64,000 nt of DNA from Pedobacter fastidiosus (GTDB lineage Bacteria; Bacteroidota; Bacteroidia; Sphingobacteriales; Sphingobacteriaceae): the NCBI RefSeq assembly GCF_014306625.1, contig NZ_JACRYL010000002.1, positions 230,922 to 294,921 on the forward strand, in the 5' to 3' direction. The translations under genes were made by a program, and so were the position numbers. This document shows positions 44,027 through 53,971 of this stretch, piece by piece (the stretch's first letter is position 1; each line of letters opens with the position of its first letter). A model generated the notes under the pieces. It was not told the DNA's origin, ran no database searches, and worked only from the letters and a program-made list of their open reading frames with translations.

Positions 44027-46327
44027 TTATTTCAACACATAAATAACATCAGCTTCCCTCGATTCGGGTGTTACTTTTAAATTTTCTATTTTTCCATTTT
44101 TCAATGTTCCTTCTACCGTTGTTTGGTAAGGGGCATGAAGTTTAAAGTGAACATCCCAATTTTTTGGCCATGCTGGAAATAAATAAATATCCTTCCCATC
44201 GCATTGCATCAGCATTTCTTGGAGTCCGATCATTCCAGATCCACCCCAATTATGGTCTGGTGTCCAATCAAAACCTGGTCCCCAAAACGCAGGAAATCTT
44301 CTCCCAGAATCCTTCAATTTTGCTTTGGTTAAGTTAGCTGCATCATTTGTTAAACCTAATCGAGCTGCAAAAATATTATCCTGTTTCCAACCTACATGAC
44401 TTCTAAATTTTAGTACATCTAGATCATATTTAAATGTATTAATCGCTGTATCCAAACCCGGTTTACCAATTCCATAAATCCCCCATGGGTAAACAGGATA
44501 CAATTGTGGGCTTTCGGTATTGTTTATTCGCTCCCATGTTTTGGCTGGCGAAATGGTTGTTTTACCCGCAAATTCCCTGAAGCTAATTGGTGGAAGGGTC
44601 TTTAGCATCGCTTGCCATTTCTTCTTTTGTTCCTCGGTTGCTGATTTTAATTCCAACAATCTATGTAAAACACTTTTTAAGCCAGCAATCGTTGAGGTAG
44701 AATTGTAAGCCATTTTATACGTTTCTGCTCCCGAGCCTGGGTACAAAACCAAATGGCCATTTACATCAAGCGCTTTACTCCCTCTTTGGTTAGCTAAATA
44801 AGTGTAGTGTTCCTTAAAAAAAGTTAAGCTACTTTCAATCAATGGCAGATACTCTTGAATGTTATTGGCATTGTAACGCTCCGTTTCCAAAATCATCATG
44901 CAGAACTCTAAAACGGTATCCCATTCGTATTCTAACCAAGCATTATATTCCATGCCTTTATCAAAATCTGCCGGTCGTTTCCAATTGTATTCTGCAGGAT
45001 TGGGCAATCCAAAATTTTCGATCTGCTCTGTAAAGCTTGCTCCGTTATGCCCCCAAGCATTTTTCGTTCTGAGTTCTGCGTTTTTCAGAATCCTGAGGTA
45101 GAAATCGAACTGAGGTTTCATCACTTCAAAATCTCCACTCTTAAGCATTGGCCAATATACCAATCGTTGGTTTTGAGCAGTATGTGTTCCCCCACCCCAA
45201 TTTCTAAAATCTGGCGTGTATTTTAAAGTAGTATCCGTAAGTTCTGGATCGAAGGTAAATAAACCCCCATTAAACTTTGTTGGCGATGAACCAAAAGCAT
45301 TACAGCCCAACATATAACGGAATAATTGATAGTTTTTACCGGCTTGATTTGCGAGTGAGTCGTTAGAACTGATGTAAATAAAACTTCTATCCCAATACTC
45401 GTTCCACCGTGTTTGACTTGCTTTTAGTGAAACATCATAATCCACTTTTCCTTTTTCCTCCAGAGCAGATAAGCCTCTTTTCCATTCCTCTAATGTAGTA
45501 TTTGAGGTGTAAAGTGAGATTGTAATTCTATTTGTAATGGAAGATTTTTTACTTTTTAAGCTCCAGCCCTGAAATGGTGTGCTTAAATATTGGCCAACAT
45601 ATTTCTTGCCAATAATCATATTTTCACCTTGCATTGAGCCACCAAAAATTAGATTTTTTAATGGGTTAAAAAGTACTGATTTATAGCTTTCTAATGCTTG
45701 TTGTTTAACGGCTACATCGAAAACCGATTCGTCTTTATTTTGATGAAAAAATTCAACCTTATTTCCTTGAAAACTCACTTCATCTTTAAAAGTTTTCACA
45801 ATTCCCTGTGGTGCCCATTTGTAAGAATTTTGATTATTTTCTTTTCCTTTTGTTATTCTATCTTCAAATCTCCAACTTTCGTAATCAGCTTCTAAACTAA
45901 TATTTTTATTTGATTTAACTTCAAGATTAACAATGGGTTTAAAAACATCTACCCAAACATTTACTTCAGCTTTTAAATTTCCATTAGTACCCGTAATTTG
46001 AACATAACCATCCTTTAAAATTAATTCTTGTTTAAAGGTTTTTCCCGCAAAAGGATTTGGACTTAGCCTGAGTTTTACTCTGCCTAATTTTAGTAAAGTA
46101 TTGTTCTCATCAAATGTTCCACTTCGTGATAAATAGAGATATATTTCTCCCTTTTCTACCCAGATATTTAAGCCAATATCTCCACCACCAACGGGCATAG
46201 ATTCACTGGAGTTTTTACTTTGGGTTGTCCAGGTTACGTTATTGTTTAACAGTTCTTTTTCTTGCGAAAAAGCGTTTGTAGGTATGAACCACAAAGACAC
46301 GAAGAACACTAAGAAAATTTTCGACAA
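44027..46327 (-). CDS. DUF5703-type glycoside hydrolase
   Basis: A large exported (alpha/alpha)6-barrel glycosidase with an N-terminal DUF5703-like beta domain (VTWTTQSKNSSESMPVGGGD) and a catalytic region with aromatic-rich loops (RNWGGGTHTAQNQRLVYWPM and FDWTPDHNWGGSGMIGLQEM). It resembles GH95-clan proteins; linkage specificity is unknown. The frame is open to ATGs at 46447 and 46462, but those 40-45 codons are translated 167-bp repeat. A TTG at 46327 gives an ideal signal peptide (SKIFLVFFVSLWFIPTNAFS), so that start is preferred with moderate certainty. Confidence 0.8.
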   Translation of the reverse strand: MSKIFLVFFVSLWFIPTNAFSQEKELLNNNVTWTTQSKNSSESMPVGGGDIGLNIWVEKGEIYLYLSRSGTFDENNTLLKLGRVKLRLSPNPFAGKTFKQELILKDGYVQITGTNGNLKAEVNVWVDVFKPIVNLEVKSNKNISLEADYESWRFEDRITKGKENNQNSYKWAPQGIVKTFKDEVSFQGNKVEFFHQNKDESVFDVAVKQQALESYKSVLFNPLKNLIFGGSMQGENMIIGKKYVGQYLSTPFQGWSLKSKKSSITNRITISLYTSNTTLEEWKRGLSALEEKGKVDYDVSLKASQTRWNEYWDRSFIYISSNDSLANQAGKNYQLFRYMLGCNAFGSSPTKFNGGLFTFDPELTDTTLKYTPDFRNWGGGTHTAQNQRLVYWPMLKSGDFEVMKPQFDFYLRILKNAELRTKNAWGHNGASFTEQIENFGLPNPAEYNWKRPADFDKGMEYNAWLEYEWDTVLEFCMMILETERYNANNIQEYLPLIESSLTFFKEHYTYLANQRGSKALDVNGHLVLYPGSGAETYKMAYNSTSTIAGLKSVLHRLLELKSATEEQKKKWQAMLKTLPPISFREFAGKTTISPAKTWERINNTESPQLYPVYPWGIYGIGKPGLDTAINTFKYDLDVLKFRSHVGWKQDNIFAARLGLTNDAANLTKAKLKDSGRRFPAFWGPGFDWTPDHNWGGSGMIGLQEMLMQCDGKDIYLFPAWPKNWDVHFKLHAPYQTTVEGTLKNGKIENLKVTPESREADVIYVLK

Positions 46328-46352
46328 CCTAAGAACACCTAAAAACGGACAC

Positions 46353-46806
46353 GGAAATTTTGACCATATAAGAAATGTAAGAACACTTAAGTTATTATTC
46401 TCAGCCAAGTTGCTTGGTGTTTTTTGTGTCTTTGTGGTTAAAATCATTTTTATATTTACCAATTTTGAGTTCTAAAATTCGACCACCTAAGATATCTGAG
46501 AACACCTAAGAATAAAGACGGAAATTTTGACCATATAAGAAATGTAAGAACATTTAAGTTATTATTCTCAGCCAAGATACTTGGTGTTTTTTGTGTCTTT
46601 GTGGTTAAAATCATTTTTATATCTACCAATTATCAATTCTAAAATTTGACCACATAAGACACCTGAGAACACCTAAGAATGAAGGCGGAAATTTTGACCA
46701 TACAAGAAATATAAGAACATTTAAGTTATTATTTTCAGCCAAGTTGCTTGGTGTTTTTTGTGTCTTTGCGGTTAAAATCATTTTTATATCTACCAATTAT
46801 CAGTTC
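46353..46806. repeat. 167-bp unit repeated about 2.7 times
   Basis: Units starting ggaaattttgaccata begin at 46353, 46520 and 46687, exactly 167 bp apart; the third is cut short within the end of the esterase gene. Each contains a cacaaagacacaaaaaacac-like core and ends with sequence encoding the last residues of the esterase (..RTDNW stop), so the unit seems to have copied that gene's 3' tail. Confidence 0.88.
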
Positions 46807-48211
46807 TAAATGATGAAACTGGCAAACCATCATTTCCAAATAAATCTCCAATTACAAAATCTTTAAATGCGTAACGAACGGCAACAGGGGCTTTAACTTC
46901 TGTAGAGGTTATGGTTATACTACTTCCTGTTATAGTGGCTTTTGCTGGATAAAACTTTTGATCTGCGCCTGCGACTTCAAATAAAGATAATTCTTTTCCA
47001 AATGAAGTTAATCCGTTCGGTACATTTTGAAATTTGATTATCGCTTTATCTTTATCAATCGTTATTGAATCATAATTCGGACTTGCATAGCCGAACCCCT
47101 TTATGCCGTAGGTTTGCGCTAAGGCCAAATAAGCCAACCTAGTTCCACTTGGTTTTTTATTCGCCGGGTGAATAGATTTTTCTTCACCAAGATCCATTAA
47201 AACGGCCATTCCGCTATTTGGAATTTTAGCTAAAGATTTTCTTTGTGCATCTCTTATAAAGGCTGAATTATATTTGCCGCCCACTTTATACGGCGGTAAT
47301 TGAGCATAATTATATGGTGCAATTTGTGCGTAATAGAATGGAAATTCACCATTATCCCATGCTTTTCTCCAATTGGAAACCAAAGCAGGAAAAAGTTCTT
47401 CATAACGATCTGAGCGATCATAATTAGATTCTCCTTGATACCAAATAACCCCTTTAATTGTAAAACCAATAACCGGGTATAACATCCCATTATACAAAGT
47501 GGTAGGCGTTCTACTTACTTCCTTTATGGTATCCGTTTTAATAGGAATTTTTATTTCTGGAAAGGGCTTTAAATCCTCTGGCGACATCCAAGCTTCGATT
47601 GTTGAACCTCCATAGCTATCATTGATTAATCCAACTGGAACATTTAACATTTCACTCAACAGCGAACCGAAATAATAAGCTGTAGCGCTGAAATTGGCCA
47701 CACTTTCTGGATTGGCGAGCTTCCAAGTTGATGGTTTACTATTGTCCTGCCTTTCGGTAATGGACGAGCGTGGAACAATGTAAAGCCTTAAATTCTCATT
47801 GGTCGACTTTAAAATGGCTTCGTTTGAACCGATAATCGGTTGACTTTTAAAACCCTTCATCGGCATTTCCATATTCGATTGACCGCCACAAAACCAAACC
47901 TCACCAATTAGAATATCCGTTAAGGTAAGTTGTTCTCCATCGTTAAAAGAAATATCATAAGGCCCACCAGCTATAGGCGTGGCAACTTTAATTTTGAATT
48001 TTCCGCTTGCGTCTGTTTTTGCAGTGTAGTTGATTTTATTCCAAGAAGTAACAATTTTAACATTTGATGAAGGTTTTGCCCAGCCCCAAATAGCAACATT
48101 ACTTTGTTGTTGCAACACCATATGATCGGTAAAAATAGATGCAGGTTTAACCGTTGCAAATGCAGTGAAGCAATATGCTAGGTTTAAAAATAGGATCAGT
48201 TTTAGTTTCAT
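46790..48211 (-). CDS. sialate O-acetylesterase-like (SASA/DUF303) esterase
   Basis: A 473-aa exported SGNH-type esterase. It has a signal peptide (KLKLILFLNLAYCFTAFA), an N-terminal beta domain (SIFTDHMVLQQQSNVAIWGW), the nucleophile Ser (S112) in GGQSNMEMP, and downstream GVIWYQGESN. The fold removes O-acetyl groups from sugars; in plant-polysaccharide loci it more often acts on acetylated pectin or xylan than on sialic acid. The ATG at 48211 gives the signal peptide. The last codons lie within the tandem-repeat unit. Confidence 0.88.
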   Translation of the reverse strand: MKLKLILFLNLAYCFTAFATVKPASIFTDHMVLQQQSNVAIWGWAKPSSNVKIVTSWNKINYTAKTDASGKFKIKVATPIAGGPYDISFNDGEQLTLTDILIGEVWFCGGQSNMEMPMKGFKSQPIIGSNEAILKSTNENLRLYIVPRSSITERQDNSKPSTWKLANPESVANFSATAYYFGSLLSEMLNVPVGLINDSYGGSTIEAWMSPEDLKPFPEIKIPIKTDTIKEVSRTPTTLYNGMLYPVIGFTIKGVIWYQGESNYDRSDRYEELFPALVSNWRKAWDNGEFPFYYAQIAPYNYAQLPPYKVGGKYNSAFIRDAQRKSLAKIPNSGMAVLMDLGEEKSIHPANKKPSGTRLAYLALAQTYGIKGFGYASPNYDSITIDKDKAIIKFQNVPNGLTSFGKELSLFEVAGADQKFYPAKATITGSSITITSTEVKAPVAVRYAFKDFVIGDLFGNDGLPVSSFRTDNW

Positions 48212-48244
48212 TTTTGTGTTTATCTTATTCTTATTTTTTACATC

Positions 48245-48323
48245 CGTCATCCGATAGCGATCGGATGCGAGGCACGAAGCAATCTCACTTACGGATTAGA
48301 TTGCTTCGTGCCTCGCAATGACG
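48245..48323. repeat. dispersed palindromic repeat, copy 3
   Basis: Begins cgtcatccgatagcgatcgg and ends attgcttcgtgcctcgcaat then gacg. The arm gcgaggcacgaagcaatct is exactly complementary to the start of the right half. It lies between the esterase and the GH127 gene. Confidence 0.85.
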
Positions 48324-48325
48324 AT

Positions 48326-50344
48326 TTACCTACTCACCGGCAACCAAACCGACATTTCCGAATGTCCTCTATTGCCCCAAGCGAAATATGGTATTAGTTT
48401 TATCTGTGTATTTTCGTTGCTGTTATTTACTTGTCGGTAAAGTGAATTTCCCCAAACCGTTGGATCAGTCATTTTAGCACGACCAACCAAACTCATCATT
48501 TTGGCGCCATCAATTGTAATATTTTCGGCGGTAAATTTTGTAGAGGTTGGTATAAAAGCATTAAAAATATTTTTCCCGGGTAAATCAGCAGATTCTAAAC
48601 AATAAACAATCGGTCCTCTTTTTACAGCAACCTGATTTCTATTTTCCTCAACCAAAGGATTTGACTCGATAAGCTGAGCTTCCATTGGTAAATTTAGCTC
48701 TACAACATCGCCTGCTCTCCAAACTCTGTTCACTTCTGCATAAGTTCCTGAAGCAGTTTTGGCGTCCACAATTTTTCCGTTTATCTTAATCTGAGCATCA
48801 TGCGTCCACCCCGGAATGCGGAAAAACATTGAATAAGCTTGAGCACCACTTTCTTTTATATTGATTTTAATATTTCCATCCCATGGATAATTCGTTACTT
48901 CTTCGAGGCTAATTTTAGATCCATCGGCCAGTTGAGTACTTACTTTATTGCCACCATACAAATTGAACCACAAGCCTTTATCGGATATGCTATATAAATA
49001 ATCGCTCACTTCGGCAATAGTGCGCACTACGTTTGGAGGGCAACAATTGGATAAGGAAATATATGGAACACGATCTTTAGACCACCGTTGTTTAAAGGGC
49101 AAATTATCACTCTGTGCTAATGGATTGGTATATAAAAAATTTTTACCATCAAGGCTGATACCTGATAAAACGCTGTTGTGCAAGGCCAGCTCCATCACAT
49201 CGGCATATTTTGCATCGCCAGTAACTTGAAGCATTCTCCAGTTCCAGAGTACATTACCAATGTTTGCGCAAGTTTCGTTATGCGCTGTAAAGTTTGGCAG
49301 TTGATAATCTCTACCGAAGGCCTGATGAATTTTTTGAACATCATTCGGGTTATAAGAAGTGCCATCTGGCGAAGTACCATCGTACAACGACCCTAAACCG
49401 CCGGTAATGTACATTTTATGCTCATTCACATCATTCCACATCAGGTTTAGGGATTTCATTAAACTATCATTTCCAGTTTCTGAATATAAATCGGCTACGC
49501 CAGCATATAAATAACTGGCTCTAACAGCGTGCCCCGTGGCTTTGGTTTGTTGTAAGAAAGGAATTCGATCTTGATTATCATCCGTTCCATCCTCTATTTT
49601 ACCCTTAATGGCGATTAAATGTTTCGCCAGTTCCAAATATCTAGGCTCTTTTGTAGTTCGGTACATTTCAATAACACCCATGTAATGTGAGGGACAAATC
49701 GCATTTCTTGCCAGTGTTGGCGATGCATTTTTATAAAAATTGTACAAATATTCAGTTGCTTTCTTGGCTACGTTTAACAAAGTTGTTTTGCCGGTAGCTC
49801 GATAATGAACGCAAGCAGCCGTCATTAAATGCCCGATATTATAAGCCTCAAAGCTTAATCGATCTTGGAATTGATTGTTCGAACCCGTTTTGCGTTGTTC
49901 GATTATCGCTTTGGTATAAATGTAACCATCGGCCCTCTGCGATTTAGCAATCACCGAAATAGCTTTATCCATCATCTCATTTAGCTTTGGGTTTTTCGTC
50001 GAAGCGTAAAGACTGGCCATCGCTTCTAAAGTTTTGTAATAATCGCCATCATGAAAGGATGGTCCGGAATGAGAACCTGTATCTAAGCCTGCCGCGATCT
50101 CGAAATTTTTAAATGCATGACTGATTTTTGGATCATTATAAATTGCCCACATATTTGGCACTATCGTTTCTGTTGCGACTTTAAAGCGTTCTGCCCAAAA
50201 ACCATTTGTCCAAGTTACATCCGTCATATTTAAACTTTTCAGTTTAGCGTAAGGACTATTGGCATTATTTGTTAAGGCATTTTGTTGTGCATTAACGCAA
50301 AGCGAAAAGGCCGAAAGAATTATGAATGCAAATTTGTTAATCAT
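48326..50344 (-). CDS. GH127-family (DUF1680) beta-L-arabinofuranosidase
   Basis: A 672-aa exported glycosidase. It has a signal peptide (INKFAFIILSAFSLCVNAQ) and the DUF1680 start VTWTNGFWAERF. The zinc-cysteine active site is seen as HNETCANIGNVLWNW and SNCCPPNVVRT (about 432-441). In characterised GH127 enzymes a Cys acts as nucleophile on beta-L-arabinofuranosides; GH146 and related families share the motif, so substrate is tentative. It lies between an esterase and a GH106 gene in a locus apparently aimed at arabinose/rhamnose-containing plant glycans. Confidence 0.87.
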   Translation of the reverse strand: MINKFAFIILSAFSLCVNAQQNALTNNANSPYAKLKSLNMTDVTWTNGFWAERFKVATETIVPNMWAIYNDPKISHAFKNFEIAAGLDTGSHSGPSFHDGDYYKTLEAMASLYASTKNPKLNEMMDKAISVIAKSQRADGYIYTKAIIEQRKTGSNNQFQDRLSFEAYNIGHLMTAACVHYRATGKTTLLNVAKKATEYLYNFYKNASPTLARNAICPSHYMGVIEMYRTTKEPRYLELAKHLIAIKGKIEDGTDDNQDRIPFLQQTKATGHAVRASYLYAGVADLYSETGNDSLMKSLNLMWNDVNEHKMYITGGLGSLYDGTSPDGTSYNPNDVQKIHQAFGRDYQLPNFTAHNETCANIGNVLWNWRMLQVTGDAKYADVMELALHNSVLSGISLDGKNFLYTNPLAQSDNLPFKQRWSKDRVPYISLSNCCPPNVVRTIAEVSDYLYSISDKGLWFNLYGGNKVSTQLADGSKISLEEVTNYPWDGNIKINIKESGAQAYSMFFRIPGWTHDAQIKINGKIVDAKTASGTYAEVNRVWRAGDVVELNLPMEAQLIESNPLVEENRNQVAVKRGPIVYCLESADLPGKNIFNAFIPTSTKFTAENITIDGAKMMSLVGRAKMTDPTVWGNSLYRQVNNSNENTQIKLIPYFAWGNRGHSEMSVWLPVSR

Positions 50345-50372
50345 TCTGATTGCTATTTATTTTTTTTCTTGC

Positions 50373-50437
50373 CATCATTGCGAGGAACGAAGCAAACTCA
50401 CTTATCGAAATAGATTTCTTCGTTCCTCGCAGTGACG
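50373..50437. repeat. dispersed palindromic repeat, copy 4
   Basis: catcattgcgaggaacgaag and the complementary cttcgttcctcgcagtgacg enclose about 25 bp. It lies between the GH127 and GH106 genes and just beyond the GH106 stop. Confidence 0.82.
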
Positions 50438-50444
50438 ATGAATT

Positions 50445-53400
50445 TTATTTTTCTTCAATTTTTATCAATACTGGCCCTAATAATCCGGCGGGATTTAAAG
50501 GTTTACCCTCTAATCGAAAAGGTGCCGCTGTATTTGTAATTCTTTTATCTTCAGGTAATTTACTATCTCCAATTAAACGGTTAGCCCAAGTATTTACAAC
50601 TTGAATTTCAATTTTATTTTCTCCCATTTTTATTGCTTTGGAAATCTCTGTTTTAAATGGAGCAGTCCATAAGATTCCACAATCTATTCCATTTACTTTT
50701 ACTTCAGCCATGTTGGAGAATACACCTAAATCTATCCATACTTTATTCTGAAGATTACCTTGAAAACTAAATGTTTTGGTATAAGAAGCTGTGCCAGAAT
50801 AATATTTAATTGCACTATCGGTATTTAAAGTCCAATCGGTTAAAGTTTTGAATTCGACGGGTTTTGCTGGACCACCATATTCGGGATTAAATTGAACTTT
50901 CCAATCAGTTGAAAGGTTTCGAATCGGTTTTAAGGTCTGTCTTTTTTGTATTTTTTCGTTTTGCTCTGTGTTTTCAAATATTACAAATACAGAAGCATTA
51001 GCATCTAATTTTAATGAAATGTGAGTTCTATCATCTTTAGTGTACCAATTTTTTACTTCAATCGTCTCATCGGTAACGGAATTATAGAGCTTGGGTACTT
51101 TTCCTAAGCATCTAAATGAGAAATCAAGTTGCCTTTCTTTATCTTCTTGATTTGAAATGAAATAAATATCCTTTTCATTTGCCCTTCTGTGGGTATAAGC
51201 GACATTTTTTGCAGTCAAAAAAGTAGAGCTTACTAAGGATGGCAAGTATTTAACATCCAAATCTTTTTCTAATCCTATATTATTAAAATCATTTCCAGAA
51301 TAAGGAGCTTTCATTACTCGCCCAAAGCCAACATTTTTTATATAATCAGTTGCTGTTTTTTCATCCCAAATTTGATTAACTAAATTATTAAACTCAGCAT
51401 CACTAACTTTTTGTAATCCAATTTGATATAATGGTTTGTTTGCCACAATAATTGTTGCCCCCGCTTTAACCAACTCTACCAATTTCTTAACCGTTTGGCA
51501 GCTCATAAATTGATAATTTGGATTCATTTTCATGTTGCCAGGGATGACCAAAATTTTATAAGTAGCACCACTTGCAAAAACAACTTCCTTGTTTTTAACT
51601 GTTGCCGTACTTAAAACATCGGGATTAAAACTATCGTAAGCATAACCGTTTAAGGGATTTACCCAATTTTCTGGATCGGCCATATTCGCCGAATGCGAAA
51701 CTCCAGATGGAATTGAAGTCATTGGCTCTCCAATATTCGCCAATCGCTTACGCTCCGCTTCAACTACATTGGCGCCGAAAAGTCCAGGCAATGTGGAAAC
51801 CAAACGATCTGGTAATACAGAACGGCGTGGCAATTCTTCGCCAGTAAAAACGGCAAGATCTACAACAGGTTTGCCTTGCTGTAAAAGGTTTTGGCATCTT
51901 TCTGCATAGTCAACCCAAGCTTTACCCAATTTCCACCAAGTTTGGTCACGTTGAAAATACAAGCCTACGCCATCCAAAGTCATTCCTGGTTTACGATCCA
52001 TCCAAGGGTTATGGGTAAAAACGTGATAAACCAATTTATTGATCCCTAAAGCATAATTGCGGTCTTGAAGGGTTTTCATATTACCCGGACTCTCGTTCCA
52101 ATCCATACGAACTGTGGTAAATGCTTCAGCTTGAATGATATTTTTCCCATAAATATGAGCCCCGGAAATGGCATCCAACATATCATTTGGCTTATCGTGG
52201 GTTGGACTATTTAACCAAAATTCGCCCATTGGCACATCGACCGTTTTGTAATGCATTAAACCATCGCTTAACATGGTTGGCGCTATACTTTCTGCTGTAA
52301 ATATTACGCCTTTCTCTTTAGCTAAAGAAGCCAATGTTTTATAGAATTTATCTACGACCAACTCTGAAATGGTTTTTCTTACATCGTATAAAAAGCCCTC
52401 AGAAACTGAAGCACTTTGAACCGGTAAACCGGTCATGATCGGTAAATAAGGTGTTAAATCGTAACCACGTCGCTTTAAGAATTCTGCTTTAAAATTCTCT
52501 GACCAATTTTGACTTCCACATTCCCAACTATCAACATGAAAAGTATTTAAAACTTTGGATGCAATTTCAGGTCCGCCAAGTTTTAATGCTTCACCATACC
52601 AACTATTAAATTGAAGCTTTACAGCTTCTGAGTTAAATTTATCGCACTCCAATCCCATTCCCCCACCACCAGTGGCATTGGTATGCCCGGTAGAGGTATG
52701 ACCGATTCGCAAAATTGTCCAATTCCCGGCAGGTGCTTTCCAATTCAAACTGCCATCCGCTTTTAATTTTCCAGTTAGGTTAATCATTTTATTTAATGGC
52801 ACACATAAATTTTGAGGCAACTGATCTTGCGTTGTTCGCTTACTAATTCGCCAAACAGAACCATTTTTTCCTTCAAACTGATTGATTTGAGCTTCTGAAG
52901 AAAGCTCCAGATTAACCAGCTTTAATGATGGTTTCCATTTAGCGGCGTCCAAATCTTCTGATCCAGGTTCTGAGCCCGATTTATCATAAACAAAACGAAA
53001 AAACTTGGCTGTTGTTGACACAATAGAATGCGTTACATCTTCGTCAGTATCTTGCCAGCCATGTCTTGGTGGCTCAAGTCTTCCAATCGGCCGAAAGTTT
53101 TTACCATCGTTACTAACCTCAATTTTTAAACGTTGAGCCTGATAATTGTTTCCACTAACTTTAATGTAAATAGTGCGACAAGTAAATGGTTTCTCAAACT
53201 CATACTGAAGATAACAAGGTTCATTTGAACCAAAGTTTTGTTTGTTATTCTGTTTAATTAATCCTGACGCATCTGCACCATTACTTGCTGTAATTTTCGG
53301 GATAATTGTTCGTGTAGAAACATTTGTACCTATTGGAGATGGATAAGCATAAACGGCAATATCTTTATAATAACCTTCATTCTTTTCTGGTTGAGGTAGA

Positions 53401-53837
53401 ATTATCTTATTAACTGAATTACTGATATTTATTTTTGATGAAACTACCTTTTGCATGGATAGTTCGGGCTTTATCCACGGACCGCCAGCTAAAGCGAAGC
53501 CATCACTAACATGCATCCCAAGTTTTAAATTTAAACGCTTGGCTTCATCCATAGCAAACTTAACCATCTCCCACCATTGTGGTGTAAGTTGTGTAATGGC
53601 TGGCGAATAAATTGGCGGATTGGCAGGACCTTTAATTGACATTAAATATGCACCGCCAATTCCATTCGTTTTCATGGCTTCTAAATCTGCAGTAATACCA
53701 GCCTTAGAAACCCCAGCTTGAATCCAATACCAAAATACCCAAGGTTTAGCCTGTTCATTTTGTTGCGCAAAAACCGTTGAAGAGGCAATGCTCAACAACA
53801 AAATCAACGTAAATATTTTAGTAATCCTTAGTTTCAT
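50445..53837 (-). CDS. GH106-like alpha-L-rhamnosidase
   Basis: A 1130-aa exported glycosidase. Signal peptide KLRITKIFTLILLLSIASST (to VFAQ), then the GH106 TIM-barrel start PWVFWYWIQAGVSKAGITAD and GIGGAYLM. A galactose-binding-like insert (YLQYEFEKPFTCRTIYIKVS) and a C-terminal jelly roll with KVWIDLGVFSNMAEVKVNG follow. GH106 enzymes release L-rhamnose from pectin (rhamnogalacturonan) and plant glycosides. The length agrees with the family. Neighbouring GH127, esterase and FucP genes point to a shared substrate. Confidence 0.85.
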   Translation of the reverse strand: MKLRITKIFTLILLLSIASSTVFAQQNEQAKPWVFWYWIQAGVSKAGITADLEAMKTNGIGGAYLMSIKGPANPPIYSPAITQLTPQWWEMVKFAMDEAKRLNLKLGMHVSDGFALAGGPWIKPELSMQKVVSSKINISNSVNKIILPQPEKNEGYYKDIAVYAYPSPIGTNVSTRTIIPKITASNGADASGLIKQNNKQNFGSNEPCYLQYEFEKPFTCRTIYIKVSGNNYQAQRLKIEVSNDGKNFRPIGRLEPPRHGWQDTDEDVTHSIVSTTAKFFRFVYDKSGSEPGSEDLDAAKWKPSLKLVNLELSSEAQINQFEGKNGSVWRISKRTTQDQLPQNLCVPLNKMINLTGKLKADGSLNWKAPAGNWTILRIGHTSTGHTNATGGGGMGLECDKFNSEAVKLQFNSWYGEALKLGGPEIASKVLNTFHVDSWECGSQNWSENFKAEFLKRRGYDLTPYLPIMTGLPVQSASVSEGFLYDVRKTISELVVDKFYKTLASLAKEKGVIFTAESIAPTMLSDGLMHYKTVDVPMGEFWLNSPTHDKPNDMLDAISGAHIYGKNIIQAEAFTTVRMDWNESPGNMKTLQDRNYALGINKLVYHVFTHNPWMDRKPGMTLDGVGLYFQRDQTWWKLGKAWVDYAERCQNLLQQGKPVVDLAVFTGEELPRRSVLPDRLVSTLPGLFGANVVEAERKRLANIGEPMTSIPSGVSHSANMADPENWVNPLNGYAYDSFNPDVLSTATVKNKEVVFASGATYKILVIPGNMKMNPNYQFMSCQTVKKLVELVKAGATIIVANKPLYQIGLQKVSDAEFNNLVNQIWDEKTATDYIKNVGFGRVMKAPYSGNDFNNIGLEKDLDVKYLPSLVSSTFLTAKNVAYTHRRANEKDIYFISNQEDKERQLDFSFRCLGKVPKLYNSVTDETIEVKNWYTKDDRTHISLKLDANASVFVIFENTEQNEKIQKRQTLKPIRNLSTDWKVQFNPEYGGPAKPVEFKTLTDWTLNTDSAIKYYSGTASYTKTFSFQGNLQNKVWIDLGVFSNMAEVKVNGIDCGILWTAPFKTEISKAIKMGENKIEIQVVNTWANRLIGDSKLPEDKRITNTAAPFRLEGKPLNPAGLLGPVLIKIEEK

Positions 53838-53852
53838 TTTTATAATTTATAT

Positions 53853-53957
53853 CGTCATTGTGAGGATTGGTTTTTCACCATCCGAAGCAATCTGCTTTTG
53901 TTTTGAGCATCTTCTATCCCATCGCTTTTTAGCAGATTGCTTCGTGCCTCAATGACG
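53853..53957. repeat. dispersed palindromic repeat, copy 5
   Basis: Starts cgtcattgtgagg and ends attgcttcgtgcctcaatga. The middle has ccgaagcaatctgc and its complement. A longer, more diverged copy between the FucP and GH106 genes. Confidence 0.78.
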
Positions 53958-53971
53958 CACATTGTTTTAAA

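Noticed and set aside
46242..46475. Plus-strand ORF beginning with HKDTKNTKK
   Set aside because: It lies antisense to the signal-peptide region of the DUF5703 gene and within the repeat family; it is translation of an intergenic repeat core.
46353..46806. CRISPR-like repetition
   Set aside because: The period is 167 bp with no short repeat/unique spacer alternation and no cas genes.
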